A stretch of DNA of 64,000 bases from Marsupella aquatica (lineage: Eukaryota > Marchantiophyta): contig OZ316896.1 of NCBI GenBank assembly GCA_973895155.1, forward strand, positions 9,672,001-9,736,000, given 5' to 3'. Both the position numbers and the translations under genes were made by a program. The notes under the pieces are model-generated. The model ran no database searches, had not been told where the DNA came from, and worked only from the letters and a program-made list of their open reading frames with translations. The stretch's first letter is position 1, and each line of letters begins with the position of its first letter. Shown in pieces: positions 37,705 to 50,229 of this stretch.

Positions 37705-40700
37705 ATGAATGCTATGAAGAAAGCTCTTGTCGTCTTGTCAGCCGTCGGGCTGGTGGTGCTGTTCTTGAATATATTCGCCAACCGTCCGACCTCTGTCTCA
37801 TATCCGCGGATGCCACGAGATGAATCTCAGCTGGTTAGTGCATCTACTCTATTCGGTTTCTGACTTATGATCTTGCCCCAGTACAGGGGTTATGGAGTTA
37901 ATTCAAATAGGTTTTATTGAGATTCTTGTAGTAATAGTCTCGTTAAGATTTCTTCTCTCTTTAAATTTGTCGGATTCAAATCGTCAAAGTGTGCGCATAT
38001 CATTGCATTTATATCTATGCTGCATAGAGAGTCTGTGCCCTCACCCCTCAAAGAATTTGTTCCAGTCATACATCACGTGCTCTAGGTTTACGGCTGCACG
38101 GGTGCTCTGCTTGTGCGCAATGAAAGTAGCCACCTAAGCTTGTCCGTTTCCAGACCTTGAAAGAAATCCTTTAGTATGGAGATCAACCTCTGTTGCAGCA
38201 CTGACTACTCTGGCTTATCATGGAACGTGGTTTGCCTGGACGTAGGCAGGTCCGAAATCATCCGAGGGACTGGCCGAGACCAAGGATCATGGAAATGATG
38301 CGAACCTTAAACGTCTATCAATGGATGCAAATCTCTGGGAGCAGCCTGGTGTGGCGCTCGAGGCCTGTTGGAACAAGCAACTATCTAGTAAGTTCAGGAG
38401 GCGGAGTCCTGTCTGGCTGGACATTAGGGTCAAATTTTCTAGTCCATTTTCTTTAGGTTGCAGTTTGCAAAATAAGAATTAATTTGTTACGTCACTTAGA
38501 AAGTGAAAAACAAGTAAATGCTTCCTGAAACTTGCTGTTGGGTCAATTTGGAGCGACGGGATGGAAAGTTTGCTTGACTGTTGTTATGAGACAGATGTGA
38601 TCAATCAGCAAGGATGGATGCCTGTCATGTCACAAAAATGCTGCACGCTAAGCCTGAGGTATATGGAAATGGCAGTGTCATCACCTAATCGTACGAATGT
38701 GCAGAGCCGACCAGGAAGCCGTGGGGCTTTGTAGTGGTCACAACTTCAAATGGGCCACATAATCATCGGGCACAGGTATGTGCCTCTTTAGGAACAACTG
38801 TTTCCTTGGCACGTAAATGCTCACTCTTCTAGCCACTGTCTGATGTAAGTAACACATCTTTTGCTGTTTTCGCTGAAGAAGTGAACGTGGACTTACAGAT
38901 AGCAGATGCAGTGGTTGTGGCTGCCCAGCTTGGGGCATCCCTGATAGTGCCCAATATCAAGGAGGGTGCAAAGGAACCAAACAGGTTCGTATCCCACCTT
39001 TATATGCTTTGTTGGATTTAATGATGAGTTTCTGACAAGTGAGTTCTGCATATGCTGGAGTCTCGTAGATGCTAACTATCGTTTTTTGCTTTATTTCAAG
39101 TCAGTCCTCCTACTTTTACGAAGCGAGGATTCTTGATGAAGATACTCCAGAATTCTTCCAAAGAGGCTAGCATTTTCAAACCAGATTCGGAAGCCAAAGG
39201 TCCAAAACGAGTGGTCTGAAAGTTGAATGTTTTGTGTGTGGGTGATGGTGGGGCTGGCTGTTGGGCTGTTTGGACAAAATGCAGTCGTTTTGAAGATATT
39301 TACAATGTCAGGAACTTCATCTCCAGTCTTGATGGGGTTGTGCGAGTGGTGGGGAGGCTACCTGAGTCGAAGGAAATGACCAATCAGACAATCACTAGTA
39401 TTCCCCTCAGAGTGTCACGAGAACAGATAGATGAGAAAGTGCGTCCAATCTTTGAGGAGCAAGGAGGTATTGTCTTCCTTGGGATATTCCTGTCGTCTAA
39501 ACACGGGGGAAAAGAGGACAAGGAGATGACAGCTCTCCGCTGCTTGGTGATGTATAAGGCTCTCCAGTATATCGCTGCAATTCAAAAACTCGGTGATCGC
39601 TTGATTAATCGGATGAGGGAAGCTGCACCAGAATCAAGTGGAAAACGCTTTGTAGCAGTTGATTTACAAGTGGATTTGTTACGACATAAGGCGTGCAATG
39701 TGTCAGATGAAAAGCAGAGAAGATGCCTCGAACCCCAGGAGGTTGGTCAATTTCTGAAGAGAATTGGGTTTCCATCTGAGACAGCAATCTATCTCACACA
39801 ATCTAGATGGAACCCAAGTCTGGAATCACTTCAAGGGATGTTTCCAAACGTGCACACAAAAGTAAGAACCTATCCTTGTAAATCCCGCTAAGATTTATTT
39901 GACATTGCAAAAATGTGTTTTGTTCAACGTTTATTAGAATGTCAAAACTTTCATGTCTGAGTCTTGATGGAGTGTATTGTTAATCTTTGCAAAGGTTTGG
40001 TGATCATGTTAACAAGAAGGTGAAAACAAGCGTTTTTGCCAAGGAGACCCCAAAGCAATTGGTTTTGTTCTCATTTCTCGTGTATTCCTTTCTGTATTCT
40101 CTTCTATCTCTGCATTGCACGGCGAACGGTCACATGTCGTGGATCCTTGTTACTGTCCTGATAGTCTGACTTTAGGTGTAGCGGCAGCAGACCCAAGGTT
40201 ACTTATGGAGCCAGCATGATATTTTATGATGTTCTCCCTTTCATGTTGGGGAAAGGTGCAAGCGGTTTATCTATTGTGACAAATCTCTGATTTTCTTGGC
40301 TATACATAAGGAATCTCCAATCATCTGTCCAATTTCAAGGCAGAAGATATGAAGGTTGTACTTGTTAGACACGGAAACATCAAAGCCTACGCTTTTGATT
40401 TCTGTTACCAGTTTTTATACTCAGAAACGGATCCATAAAAATAATCTCCTGTCCAAGACAGTGGGCTGGTTCTTGCTATCTGACTACCGCGCCCTACGTG
40501 GGTAGTTCCTTCCATCGCCCTACGTAAAATAATATCTCAAGTAAAACAGGGGGAAAGGACAGCTGCCTTATTACCTGGGCTTCCGAGTGTGTTCGGATTT
40601 GAACAGGGGAGCCATGTATTACATGTCCAACAATTGCAATGTGTCTTCTGGCCACTGCGTTATGCAGAAACGACAATGGATTCACCCTCACCTTAAGGGG

Positions 40701-41499
40701 GCGTTCATAAAGATGTGCTATCTGGACATTTGTTTAGTTGATGATTTGATAGCAGAGCACAGTGGAAATTACATATTGCTAGTTCTGAAATTACAGTCAA
40801 GATCGAACTAGAGGGAAGCTTAAAATGTACTGCCTCCAGACCATGTGGTCAGTGGCTGTTTGTTCATACAGACAGTCTAATTATAAAGTTTGTTGCGTCT
40901 CCCTAAAATGTTATTCAAATTGGGGATTTGCAAAGGATGGAGAGGAAAGAAATCAGAGAAAAGCGTGGGCCACATTATGCTTGTGGCGAGTCCTCAAACT
41001 TCTTTATTTCTTTCATGCTCGATAAGCATCAGTTCTTGCTGTCAGTGTTCATTTTAAGTCGTCAGTTTGCTAATGCAGCTGCTGTTGAATGAAACAGGAA
41101 TACAGCATGCCCTTCAATGAGGAGAACCAGTACTTACTTTCTGGCAAGACTCAATTTGAGCAGGCGGTGGATTTCTACATATGCTCTCGGAGTGATGTCT
41201 TTGTACCCACGGTGCCTGGGCTCTTCTATGCTTATGTAGCAGGTCAGAGAATCTCACTAGGGTTGAACAACATAATAGTTCCAACTTTGGCCACCTTGCC
41301 TTATTCTGACAAGTCTCAGTTCATTGGGAGAATTTCCCCCTATGTTGAGAAGAAGAGTCACCTAGTGTATCGTTGCTACTGTAAGCCGTCTGTCAGTGCT
41401 CCTGTTAATGAGACCCAAGGAGTGGAGGCTTCTACCAATTTAAAGTCGAAGCCAGTATCAGTTCCGGAACAAGCCTCTGAGCAAGATATTTCGAAATAG
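37705..41499 (+). CDS. MSR: Mannan-synthesis-related (MSR) O-fucosyltransferase-like protein, six exons
   Basis: Exons 37705-37833, 38246-38387, 38705-38775, 38899-38984, 39285-39861 and 41098-41499 join in phase with GT-AG borders, giving 468 residues. The ATG at 37705 has a good context (CACCATGA). Residues about 5-25 form a single membrane anchor (ALVVLSAVGLVVLFLNIF), so a type II Golgi protein is expected. Family landmarks: LEACWNKQ, WGFVVVTTSNGPHNHRAQIADAVVVAAQLGASLIVP, RFEDIYNVRNFISSLDGVVRVV, GKRFVAVDLQVDLLRHKAC, TAIYLTQSRWNPSL and AVDFYICSRSDVFVPTVPGLFYAYVAG. This matches the MSR branch of the GDP-fucose protein O-fucosyltransferase-like (DUF246) superfamily. Arabidopsis members support glucomannan synthesis; whether they are transferases is not established. 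The C-terminal tail after RCYCKP is low-complexity. Confidence 0.92.
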
Positions 41500-43639
41500 T
41501 GTCGCAGGAGAAAGCATATAATATTTAGAAATATGGGTTAATACCAAAATGGCCATAGAATACTTCTAGAGCAGCTGCGTTGACTAGATTATTGTTCTAA
41601 GATCATAAATTTCTAATTAGAATTCTTGCCAGAGCTCTCTTGAGGACGGTGGCTCGCATCTTTGGGATGTACTCACATTTAAATCTGAAAAGTATTCTAT
41701 CCGATCCTTAGTGATTGAATTGTATTAGATCATTGAATTGAATTGTACGGTTTCAGAACGTGGAGGTCTCCATGAATTGGACGAAGATATCATGTGTATG
41801 GAGTAGCGACATTTCTCAGTCCATGTCGTTCAACGTGAAGTTCGGGAAGTCCAAGAGAGTTGCACTTGTGCTCCAGTTGCCAACAACTCATGTCAAGGGT
41901 TCAAATATACGAAGTAAAAACTTTCAGAGTCAGATATGTAATGCTCAGGGCCTCTTTACATGTGCCATGGCCAATCCAGGTGAGCAACTTTGTAATAAGA
42001 TACATCTCAACCGTCCAAAATTGTCCAAATGGTGAAGGTTTTACAAGCGACCAGCCCATTTCATAATGGCTCCCTTTATTACCTGCCATTAACCTATCTC
42101 TGAATTGCCCAATGATTTACTTCCAAGTGCGTTGGCTGTAGCTCAATCCTGGCTGCCTATCTTAATGAATCGCCCCTTCGCAGAAGATATTAGTATAGCC
42201 AAAAGAACTGTTGTGTTTGATTCAGATTTGACCTCCCATGTGTGGCTAGTGCTTGGGCTGTCACATATCCGTTTTTGCTATTTGATGACGAAAATTCTGT
42301 CGCTTGAAGTTGGGCTTCATTGCTAGGCGCCTGAATTGGAAGTGGATAGAACCACGGAAGGAAAAGCTTTGGTGTTGCTCATGATGACATCTTAACTCGT
42401 GTAGTCAGTAGCTTTCTGCAAACGCGATTTGAGCATAATCTGTTCCTGATCGTGAGCACTTTCTCCCCAAGTTCTTGTCACACTTTTAGTGATCAAACGT
42501 TATTTGGATTTGGTGTAGTCACCAGCACTTTTGGCTGTAACCTTACTCCAGTACATCAGCTATGGACTCTGAAAGTCTGCATGTCAGACGCCCTAGTGTA
42601 TGCATTCGAATCTATCCTTTCGAGTTTTGCTTAGCTTGCTTATCATTATGCAGCTGCACGGGAAGTAAGGGACCACAGTAATCTATCCTTTCGAGTTTTG
42701 CTTATCATTATGCAGCTGCACGGGAAGTAAGGGACCACAGTTGACTGCAACCTGTGCCTCTCCCAAGCAGATTTACAAACAACAAACTTTCCAGAGTTTA
42801 GGAACAGCATCCACCAGGCAAGCAAAGAACGGCATGGAGGAAAAAAACAAAAGAAGGGCATGCCAAAGACGTCATCATAAATTTTAAGAAGGGAAAGTGG
42901 CGCAGAGGAAAGTGGGAGCAAAAGCAAGTCTGGCCCCACCAACGAGACACAAACGTCAAAGTCAGTCTCCCACTCCATTGACAATTGACGACGAGAGTGA
43001 TTTGTGCTGGTTTGGAAACTTCACTCCCATCGAATGCGGATGTCCAGATCCAAAAGCGGGAATTTCGCCCTGGACGACAGCATCAAATTAATTGCAGAGA
43101 TTTCCGATGTCGAGAGGAAAGCAGCCTCCGCCGCGAAAGTCTATCATGGTCCCCAAAAAGGCGAACGAAAGCCTCTGCTAGTCTGCTCCATCTGCTTTTC
43201 GACTCCTCTGCTCTACTGTATCTTTTTCCTTTTGGGTTGCGACGTTCAAGGCAAGAGCCACAAACAGATAGATGAATAGCACCGATACATATCAAACTGC
43301 CAAAAAAACAGAAAAGTGTCCCAACCTGAAGACATGATCTAGGCAAAAAACCCAAACAAGGGAGAAAAAAGAAAGGGCTAAAAAGCCAGAAAGACCAGGG
43401 CACAAGCCCAAGGCAAGAAAAACCATAGACACAAAAACCTGAACCCTACATAGCAAGAGCCTGGTAGAGGTCAGGTGTAAACTGCATACCAAGGGAATTT
43501 GACTAGATGCCCAACCAATCATCTCTCCCGTCCAAAGAATAGTGAACACCTGTGCCCTCTGAAGAACACTAGACACCAGCTGTCTAAAAAAGACATATAT
43601 GGAAACAAGGACAAGCACAGATTCCTGTCCAGGAGGTCT
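41500..43639. other. 3' flank of MSR and spacer
   Basis: It probably holds the MSR 3' UTR, then gene-free sequence with a 61-71 bp tandem duplication near 42.65 kb. Overlapping short frames around 42.9-43.4 kb lack recognisable domains. Confidence 0.45.
42610..42741. repeat. Tandem duplication, 71 and 61 bp copies
   Basis: ATCTATCCTTTCGAGTTTTG starts at 42610 and 42681. Both copies end GCAGCTGCACGGGAAGTAAG, GGACCACAGT. The first copy has a small extra segment (about 10 bp, AGCTTGCTTA-like) that is lacking in the second; otherwise they appear identical. Confidence 0.93.
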
Positions 43640-43850
43640 AGAGTTTCTGTAACACTCATTCCCTAAAACCCTTGGTCTCACTCTTACATGGGAAGAGCAT
43701 CTCCTAGGTTTGGTTAGTGTAACCGGACAAGCACAGATGCCCACTTAGATATTTGAGTTCCTGTAACACTTGTTTACTAGAACCCCTTGGTCTCACTCTT
43801 ACATGTTAAAGAGCATCTCCAAGGTTTGGTTACTGTAACTGGTGTTGACC
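43640..43850. repeat. Duplicated left end of a MITE-like element, ~120-bp period
   Basis: The block TCTGTAACACT...CCCTTGGTCTCACTCTTACATG, then AGAGCATCTCC(T/A)AGGTTTGGTTA(G/C)TGTAAC, occurs near 43640-43720 and again near 43765-43845. The second copy forms the left end of the element at 43811-44140. Confidence 0.8.
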
Positions 43851-44140
43851 AACCAGTAAAGAAAATGGAAAAATTAAGTGTATCCCTACCAGATTTTTGG
43901 TTACTGGATGTGTACAGGGGAAGAGTACATGACTCTCTATTGGGTTCATTGTTGCGCTTTCAAGATGTCAATCTATGGTCGCCCATTGCTGATCTCTACT
44001 CTTTAGGAACATTATCCTGTGAGGCAACGGGTTGCTTTGAAGTTGACCATGATAGTTCATACAGTAAACTAAAAAGGGGCTTTGTCAGACTATGTATTTA
44101 ATTACCAAGTAATCAAAGTCCCTTATGGTTGGAGATGCTC
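43811..44140. mobile_element. MITE-like element with GAGCATCTCCAA termini, ~330 bp
   Basis: The left end is GAGCATCTCCAA and the right end is TTGGAGATGCTC, a perfect 12-bp terminal inverted repeat. The flanks are TTAAA on the left and TAAGA on the right, so a 3-bp TAA-type target duplication (as in PIF/Harbinger elements) is possible but not exact. The interior frame (43787-44101) has no recognisable domain. Termini starting G(A/G)GCATCTC link it loosely to the insertion at 24.1 kb. Confidence 0.72.
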
Positions 44141-46078
44141 TAAGAGAGTGACCTACAGCGCTCTCAGGTGTCTAGTCCTTTTTCTTTGCAAGGGCTTAGT
44201 GAACCACACTTTTGTATGGGCGTTTGTGCAAAAGCAAATAGGCTTATGAAGATTGAATTCAGTGCAGAGGCTCACCATAGCCAGGCAGAGTGCATAGTTG
44301 TGACCAATGTTAAGCAAATTCTGCACTTATGTAGATCCATGCACTATAGATGGCATTTGGAAATATGATGACATATACCCTCTTGCCTTCACCTTCTGTG
44401 GGCGATGGGCAGTGCACTATAATCAGCAGCATTGAATGCCCGGACCCATTGGGCGACAATGAATGAGTTTCCCATGAACACTAGTCCATACGAATGTAGA
44501 CAAGCGGTGCCAAACGGGTCAAGTCACCTCTGCAACCATTTTCTTTGTTTTTTTTGCCTTCATGCAGAGAGGTGGCCGGCTGCCCCAGATTTTAGTAGGG
44601 GGTCTCTGCACCCAGGCTTAGGAGTCAGGGCTTTACCGGCCTCTGTACAGTCAACCATGCTGAAGTGCAATGTTTACAAGTGCAAATTGTGTTTTACTCA
44701 AGGCAAAGGCACCTTTCACAAAAATCCCCCTCCCCCCCCAACTCTTATTCTTGGAAGTTTTTCTTGCATATTTATCTTAGTAGATGACAAATATTCAAGT
44801 GCAAACCATGGGATAAGTGTATGATTGCAATTGCCCTCAAGTCCATGAGCAATAAAAAATGCTTTTATTGTTAAGCACAGGACATGTTGACATAGAGTAT
44901 GACATTGCACTATTCAAACAACAATACTAGCCATCCTCTGGATAGAAACATGTGGAAACTGGTGTGCTTGCACTTATGGCAAAGTCTATTTTTGCACTTG
45001 CACTTACAGTAGCATACATTTTGTTTGTACTTATGGCATAATGCAAACTGTGGTTAAGTGCAAGAAAGTGTCTACTTCCCAAGGCCTTGCACTTATGCCT
45101 AATACTATGATGCCCCCTGCCCTGTAGGGAAGAAACGGACTCTAGATGACGAGAGATGCAGTAAGTGGGGTTCAAACAACACTTTTTGACAAATGGCCGT
45201 AAAATAATGATTTTCCAATTTTTTGCAAGCCAAAGTGACTTAATCCAAGGCAATAAATGATGACTCGTCTCTTTGAATGACCGTATGAACTACTTTCCAA
45301 TGACTCTAGGTGGGTGGACCGAGCTTTACATCTACAACACATTAATGTTCCCCCATTTTCCTGGGGTCCCATACACTGGCCATCCTAGTCCCTAAGTCCC
45401 CCATGTTGTTATCCACTCCCCGAGTTTGCCAAAAACATAAACCAAGACTCTACCATTTTATCACTTGCTCCGGACCAAACAACTTTGTGTCTTTTGAACT
45501 TTGACCCTAAATGACTTTCCAAAGGACTAGTCTCTCTGAATGACATGAGTCCTTGAATGACATGAGTCCTTTGAACCCGGGCTTTGAACTGTGGGTCCTG
45601 TGGGAGAAGCAGCTACCCCTCTAAGCAGGACGCGAAGTTGAGTAGAATACTAGAATCTGACAACGGAGTGGGCTGGCTGTGTGCTTTGGTACAATTAGCT
45701 ACTGCTCGAGGCAGAAGAGAAGAAGATGACAAAGCCGCCCAAAAAGAAGTGAAAAGATCCTTCTGGCTGGAGTAAAATCTATGGTCAGTCCAGCATTCCA
45801 GCATGCTGGGAGCTGCATTGGGCCCTGGCCCCTGCGGACTCATGGCCAGCTTGCTTGCCTCCAGTACAGTACGGGCCAGTACTCTCGGTTCCGGAACATC
45901 CGAACATGATTGTCAGCTGATGTTCCGGGTCCAGACTGGCACCAGAGCTCGTCCACGTTTGTCCACAGAGCCTGCATTGAGGGTATGGAGGAATGAATCG
46001 CTAAATCAATGGATGGAATGAAGGATGAAGCTTTGATTAGCTTGCCTGCGCCATTTATTACTGCCTCCTCCCCCTCGT

Positions 46079-46300
46079 CTGCAGCTCTAAGCCGTACAGG
46101 AGATTGTTCTTCCTCCAGGCTTCCAAGCTACTAACTTGTATCCGTTAATCCGTCGATGGTCCTGTACTCCTCCACTGTTTAATTCTCTTTCAGCTGGTTT
46201 CGGGAAAACAACAGTTGCTCTCTGTAAGCCGTACAGTAGATTGTTCTTCCTCCAGGCTACTAACTTATATCCGTGGACGGTCCTTCACTCCTCCACTAAT
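46079..46300. repeat. Tandem duplication, ~137-bp period
   Basis: GTAAGCCGTACAG-AGATTGTTCTTCCTCCAGGCT-like text occurs near 46090 and 46224, followed by ACTAACTT(G/A)TATCCGT, GGTCCT and ACTCCTCCACT. The GGAAAACAACAGT motif between the copies recurs near 46495. Confidence 0.85.
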
Positions 46301-47269
46301 CTTTGGTTGGTTGCTTCCTTTTGGTTTTGTGGGGGACCCCTTGGCTTTTCGGTCTACTCTAGGCTCTTTCTTCCCTTTTGGGTTGCTTTGCCTTCGGGAC
46401 CGATCTCCCCAGTTTGGCGTTTTTGTTAGTTTGCATAGCGTTTTTGTTAATTTGCACTATTATATATATCCACTGTCTAAATCTCGTGCATCCGGAAAAC
46501 AACAGTGAGGATAGTTGGTTAGTTACAGTAGTTCTCCTGCAGCACTTTTGGATTTGGCCTTTGGTCTTCATGTACATTCTCGCCTGATTTAGGAGGTGCG
46601 CTTCCTGTGCTGTGTGCACTTTGAAAATGAATCTTTATCCGTGTCCCTCGAAGTGACGTCGTTACTGTTGTCAGTGCCTGCTCCCCAGGGGTTTTCGCTG
46701 CTTTGGTTTGTCCTGTTGGTACGATGTGGATGCGGTCTGGATACACGTGATTCACCGAGATGTGCGCCTTGATCAGACATTCGCTTGTACATTGCGGGAC
46801 GGAGTACTAGGACTGTAGCCTCCTTACGCACACTTCGTGTGTGTGTTAGCAGCGCACAGACGCTTGAAATCCTTTACTGTGCTTTACTACAGCATTTACT
46901 CCAGCTGGACTGTAAGTGGACCCGGTACCATGATTCAAGCTCTTGCGGTGGAATTGGGGTTGTGCGAGACACGGACACAAACAGAGACTGAGCTGTTCAA
47001 CCTTTACTGGTGTGCATACTGGAAGAGCTGGTTCATAGCCACTTCAAGAGATCTGGAGTGTGCTAGAAACGGATCCCTCCTCAGACAGCCATCTTGTACT
47101 GGCCACATTCAGAAAGGAATTGAGCAGGCACACACTTCCAGCAATCCGGAAGTCTAAACCCCGAATCGCTCCTTCTCGTGTTAATGTGTGTGAAAGACGG
47201 TCCTACGTACATCCTTCTGCGCTGCGTTAGGGAGGTCGACAAAATCCTTCACTAGCTTTTCCTTCGACT

Positions 47270-47413
47270 TTCTGGGTTCTAGAAATCAATTAAACAAGAA
47301 ACTCACCATCTTCGTTTGACTTTCTGGGCTTCTAGAAATCAATTAAAACAAAGAAACGCACCATCTTCCTTTGGCTTTCTGGGTTTCTAGTATTCAATTA
47401 AAGCAAAGGAACG
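47270..47413. repeat. Three tandem ~58-bp units
   Basis: The unit is CTTCGACTTTCTGGGTTCTAG, then AAATCAATTAAA, CAAAGAAAC, CACCAT. It is repeated three times with small indels; the third copy ends in GGAACG. Confidence 0.88.
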
Positions 47414-48150
47414 AAAGGTACATCGAAAGCGATTCAATTGTCTGTGTTCCTTTTTGGGCATAGTCTCTCAATAGATATTGCCATATACCTTGGCTGATTG
47501 GGAGGGAGACTCAATGCCCTGTCAATCATTCGAAAATGATTCTCAACCGGTGATCTATTCCCAACTTTGAGTCATTACTTTCAACATGCAAGAGATCCGG
47601 AGTTGAAAGTGAATCAACTTTGAGTCCGCTGGGACCCAAGCAGGGCAAAGGCAAAGACAGACACCGATTGAGCACAGCACAGAACCCACTTCGAGAGAGA
47701 CCGCGAGTCACGGCGTCCGACTAGCTTAATCGTTGAGGGATCAACTAACAGTTGGGTAACGACAGAATCTTTCTTGAAAGGAACCTCTTGATAGATAACC
47801 GCTAATCCAGAATGAAATACAAGCCGCGAAAAGTGCAATCAACGGGATATCAATCTCGCCTTTAACCCGCGTGTACATACAGTACAAACGCCCACGCCAG
47901 AAGTCCAAAACTATTTCCATGTACCTTAGCCCCTGTAGGGTCCCGAACATGGAGAAGGAACAAGACGGTAGTCGTGATGCAGACATTAACTGACGAGGCG
48001 ACAAGAACCAAAAAGTTGTAGCAGAATGATGCAGTATCTCAGACTTGATGCTGAACAAGTTGCCACAGTACAGTCTTTCGTCGTACTTTACGTCACGAAT
48101 TTACGTTGAACCTTTCCCATTGAATAGTGCGATCTTCCCTTTCTGTTCAG

Positions 48151-48555
48151 TAAGATACCTGTAGGGGTTGTGGCAAGCAAAGACCATTTGAAAGGCGAGG
48201 TGGGGATTTGGCAAGGGAAAGCCTTGCGAGGCAGAAAACGAGTCTTTCTCTGTGGCTGTCTAGGTCCCTCCTGCACGGTAAGAAACCTGAAGGTGGCAAC
48301 AAGCCAAGGCTACTTGAAACGCGGTAAGAAACCTGAAGGTGGCAACAAGCAAAGGCTACTTGAAAGGCTAGGTGGGGATTTAGGAAGGAAGAGCGTGGAG
48401 AGGCGAAAAACGAGCCTTTCTCTGACGCGGTGTGGGTCCCCCCTTTCTGAACTGTAAGATACCTGTCGACTACTTGAAAGCGAGGTGGGCGCAAGTAAGG
48501 AAGAGCGTGGCGAGTAAGGCAGGCAGAAAACGAGCCCTTCTATGTTTCAGACTAA
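48151..48555. repeat. Tandem array with ~130-bp and 46-bp units
   Basis: TAAGA(T/A)ACCTG starts at 48151, 48279, 48325 and 48455. The long units continue through CTACTTGAAAGG, GAGGTGGGGATTT, GGAAG and GAAAACGAGCCTTTCTCT. The 46-bp unit is the front part only. Splice-donor-like GTAAGA words are part of the repeat and are not gene evidence. Confidence 0.85.
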
Positions 48556-48741
48556 AGTTATTTATGGACCCAAGTAGGCGACACTAACACTCACCCAGTC
48601 CTGGATTCCAAGTCGCCATCGACGTAGTAGTAGTACGTACGCTGAGAAGTACGGTTCCTGCTTTCCGTGCTTTGGAAAGGAAAGGGCCTCGGCACCTGAG
48701 CCCTGCAGAAAGAGAGATCCTGTGGATTCCAGAGCACTGCT

Positions 48742-48915
48742 GGACCTGTCTGACTGTTGCCCACTGATGCCAACTGGAAAAATCTTTCCTGCGCTGCTTT
48801 CTGCCCATGGACCATAAACTAATTGACGACCATCCTTGGCCAGCTTCTAAAACCTATTCTGCGCTGCTTTCTGCCCCTGGACAGAAAACCAATTGCAGAA
48901 CAACCTTGAGCTTCA
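48742..48915. repeat. Duplication, ~76-bp period
   Basis: TGCGCTGCTTTCTGCCC(A/C)TGGAC occurs near 48789 and 48861, followed by AA(A/C)(T/C)AATTG and AC(C/A)A(T/C)CCTTG. Moderately conserved. Confidence 0.75.
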
Positions 48916-50229
48916 CTCTTTGCTGCGAACCAATTTTCGTGCCCTTGAGAACTCGGCACTGCACCACCTGTTGAAGATATTAAGATTCCCTTGATGTTCC
49001 TTCCACGGACGAAGCTCGGGGAGAGGTTTCCGAGACAGGGCAGACACTTCTCGTGGTTTCAGGGCAGCAGCATTCGTTCAAGTCCATTGATCTCTCCATC
49101 ATCCCAAGACTTATGCTCAAACGTAATTCACAATCTGAATCCTCGGACCTTAGCTGGGTATTCAGTGCCGAACCACACTGGGATCGAAATAATTTAACGC
49201 GATGGGAGGAGCTGGTACGAATTTCTAACGCAAGTCTACTTTTGCGCAAATATTTAGATTGAAACGATGTTCCTGACACTACATTGTTGAGCGCGAAGAG
49301 TTCATGCTGTGCATTGCCCCACTGGACATACATCACGGCCAGTCTTGTGATCTTTTACGTATGCATTGCACAGACAACTCTGTAGACCAACGACTTCCCA
49401 AGATTCGTTTGACAACGAAAGCAAGCACGCACGCTTATCCAGTCCACCGGTAATACCCTGCGATGGATCCCAATTCGTGTAGAAACAAATTCTTGAATGA
49501 ATGCTTATCAAATCATACTCAATCTCGTTCTACAATGAACTTGAATTGCAGTTCACGTAGAGAAACAACCAAACTCCATGATTAAACGAGGCCCCGCTGA
49601 AAATCATTGTGACCAAAGTAGGCCTGCTATCATTGACACCGAGGGGGTATTACTCCCCCAAAAAATCTAGTATTACAATTTCTCAATGGGTAACTGAAGG
49701 CTTGACTTGAAGCTTAGACGTCAAGGTAACGAACATGTACTAGTTAATGTATAACTGTGATTTCTTGAAGCACAGTCACAACCCCTTTGCAGTGCTCACC
49801 ACATAATAATGACTTGTTCCGCCAGGCTTCGTGATTCTTCTCGTGTTTTGCCGCCCCTGTGAAGTGAGTAAACAAAATACATTAGTTTAAGTTGTGATGA
49901 TAGAGATTCCAAAACTGACTGCCCATGAGCATGGTGGACCATGAAAACCATGTGAACAGCAAAGAAGACTTACCTGAAATGAGAAGGCATAGAGATTGAA
50001 GCTCGCAAGTCCCGCAATTGAAAATTGTACATAATTGTAGGTTGATGCCAACTTCTCATAATCCGGAAGAAACACCACTCCTTGAATAACCCTAAGAGAA
50101 CAGGACACCGTATCTCCAAGAAATTTGGGACTAAGAATTAAAGAATATGTGCGCCGAGGTGCCGACCCCGGTGTCTGGCCTAATTTTTCGCCTTCACAAC
50201 CCTAAAAATACATATATAATCTGTTCAGT

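Larger units (their letters stand above)
44141..50229. other. Long gene-free spacer
   Basis: I see no supported gene in about 6 kb. It contains several local tandem duplications (46.1, 47.3, 48.2-48.5 and 48.75-48.9 kb, listed separately). A zone at 44.6-45.1 kb has repeated GCACTTATGGC/AAGTGCAA-type words. A 17-bp direct repeat (TGAATGACATGAGTCCT) lies near 45538-45575. Open frames are short and without domain. Confidence 0.5.

Noticed and set aside
48151-48460. Series of GTAAGA splice donors
   Set aside because: They belong to a tandem repeat unit and no coding frame is attached.
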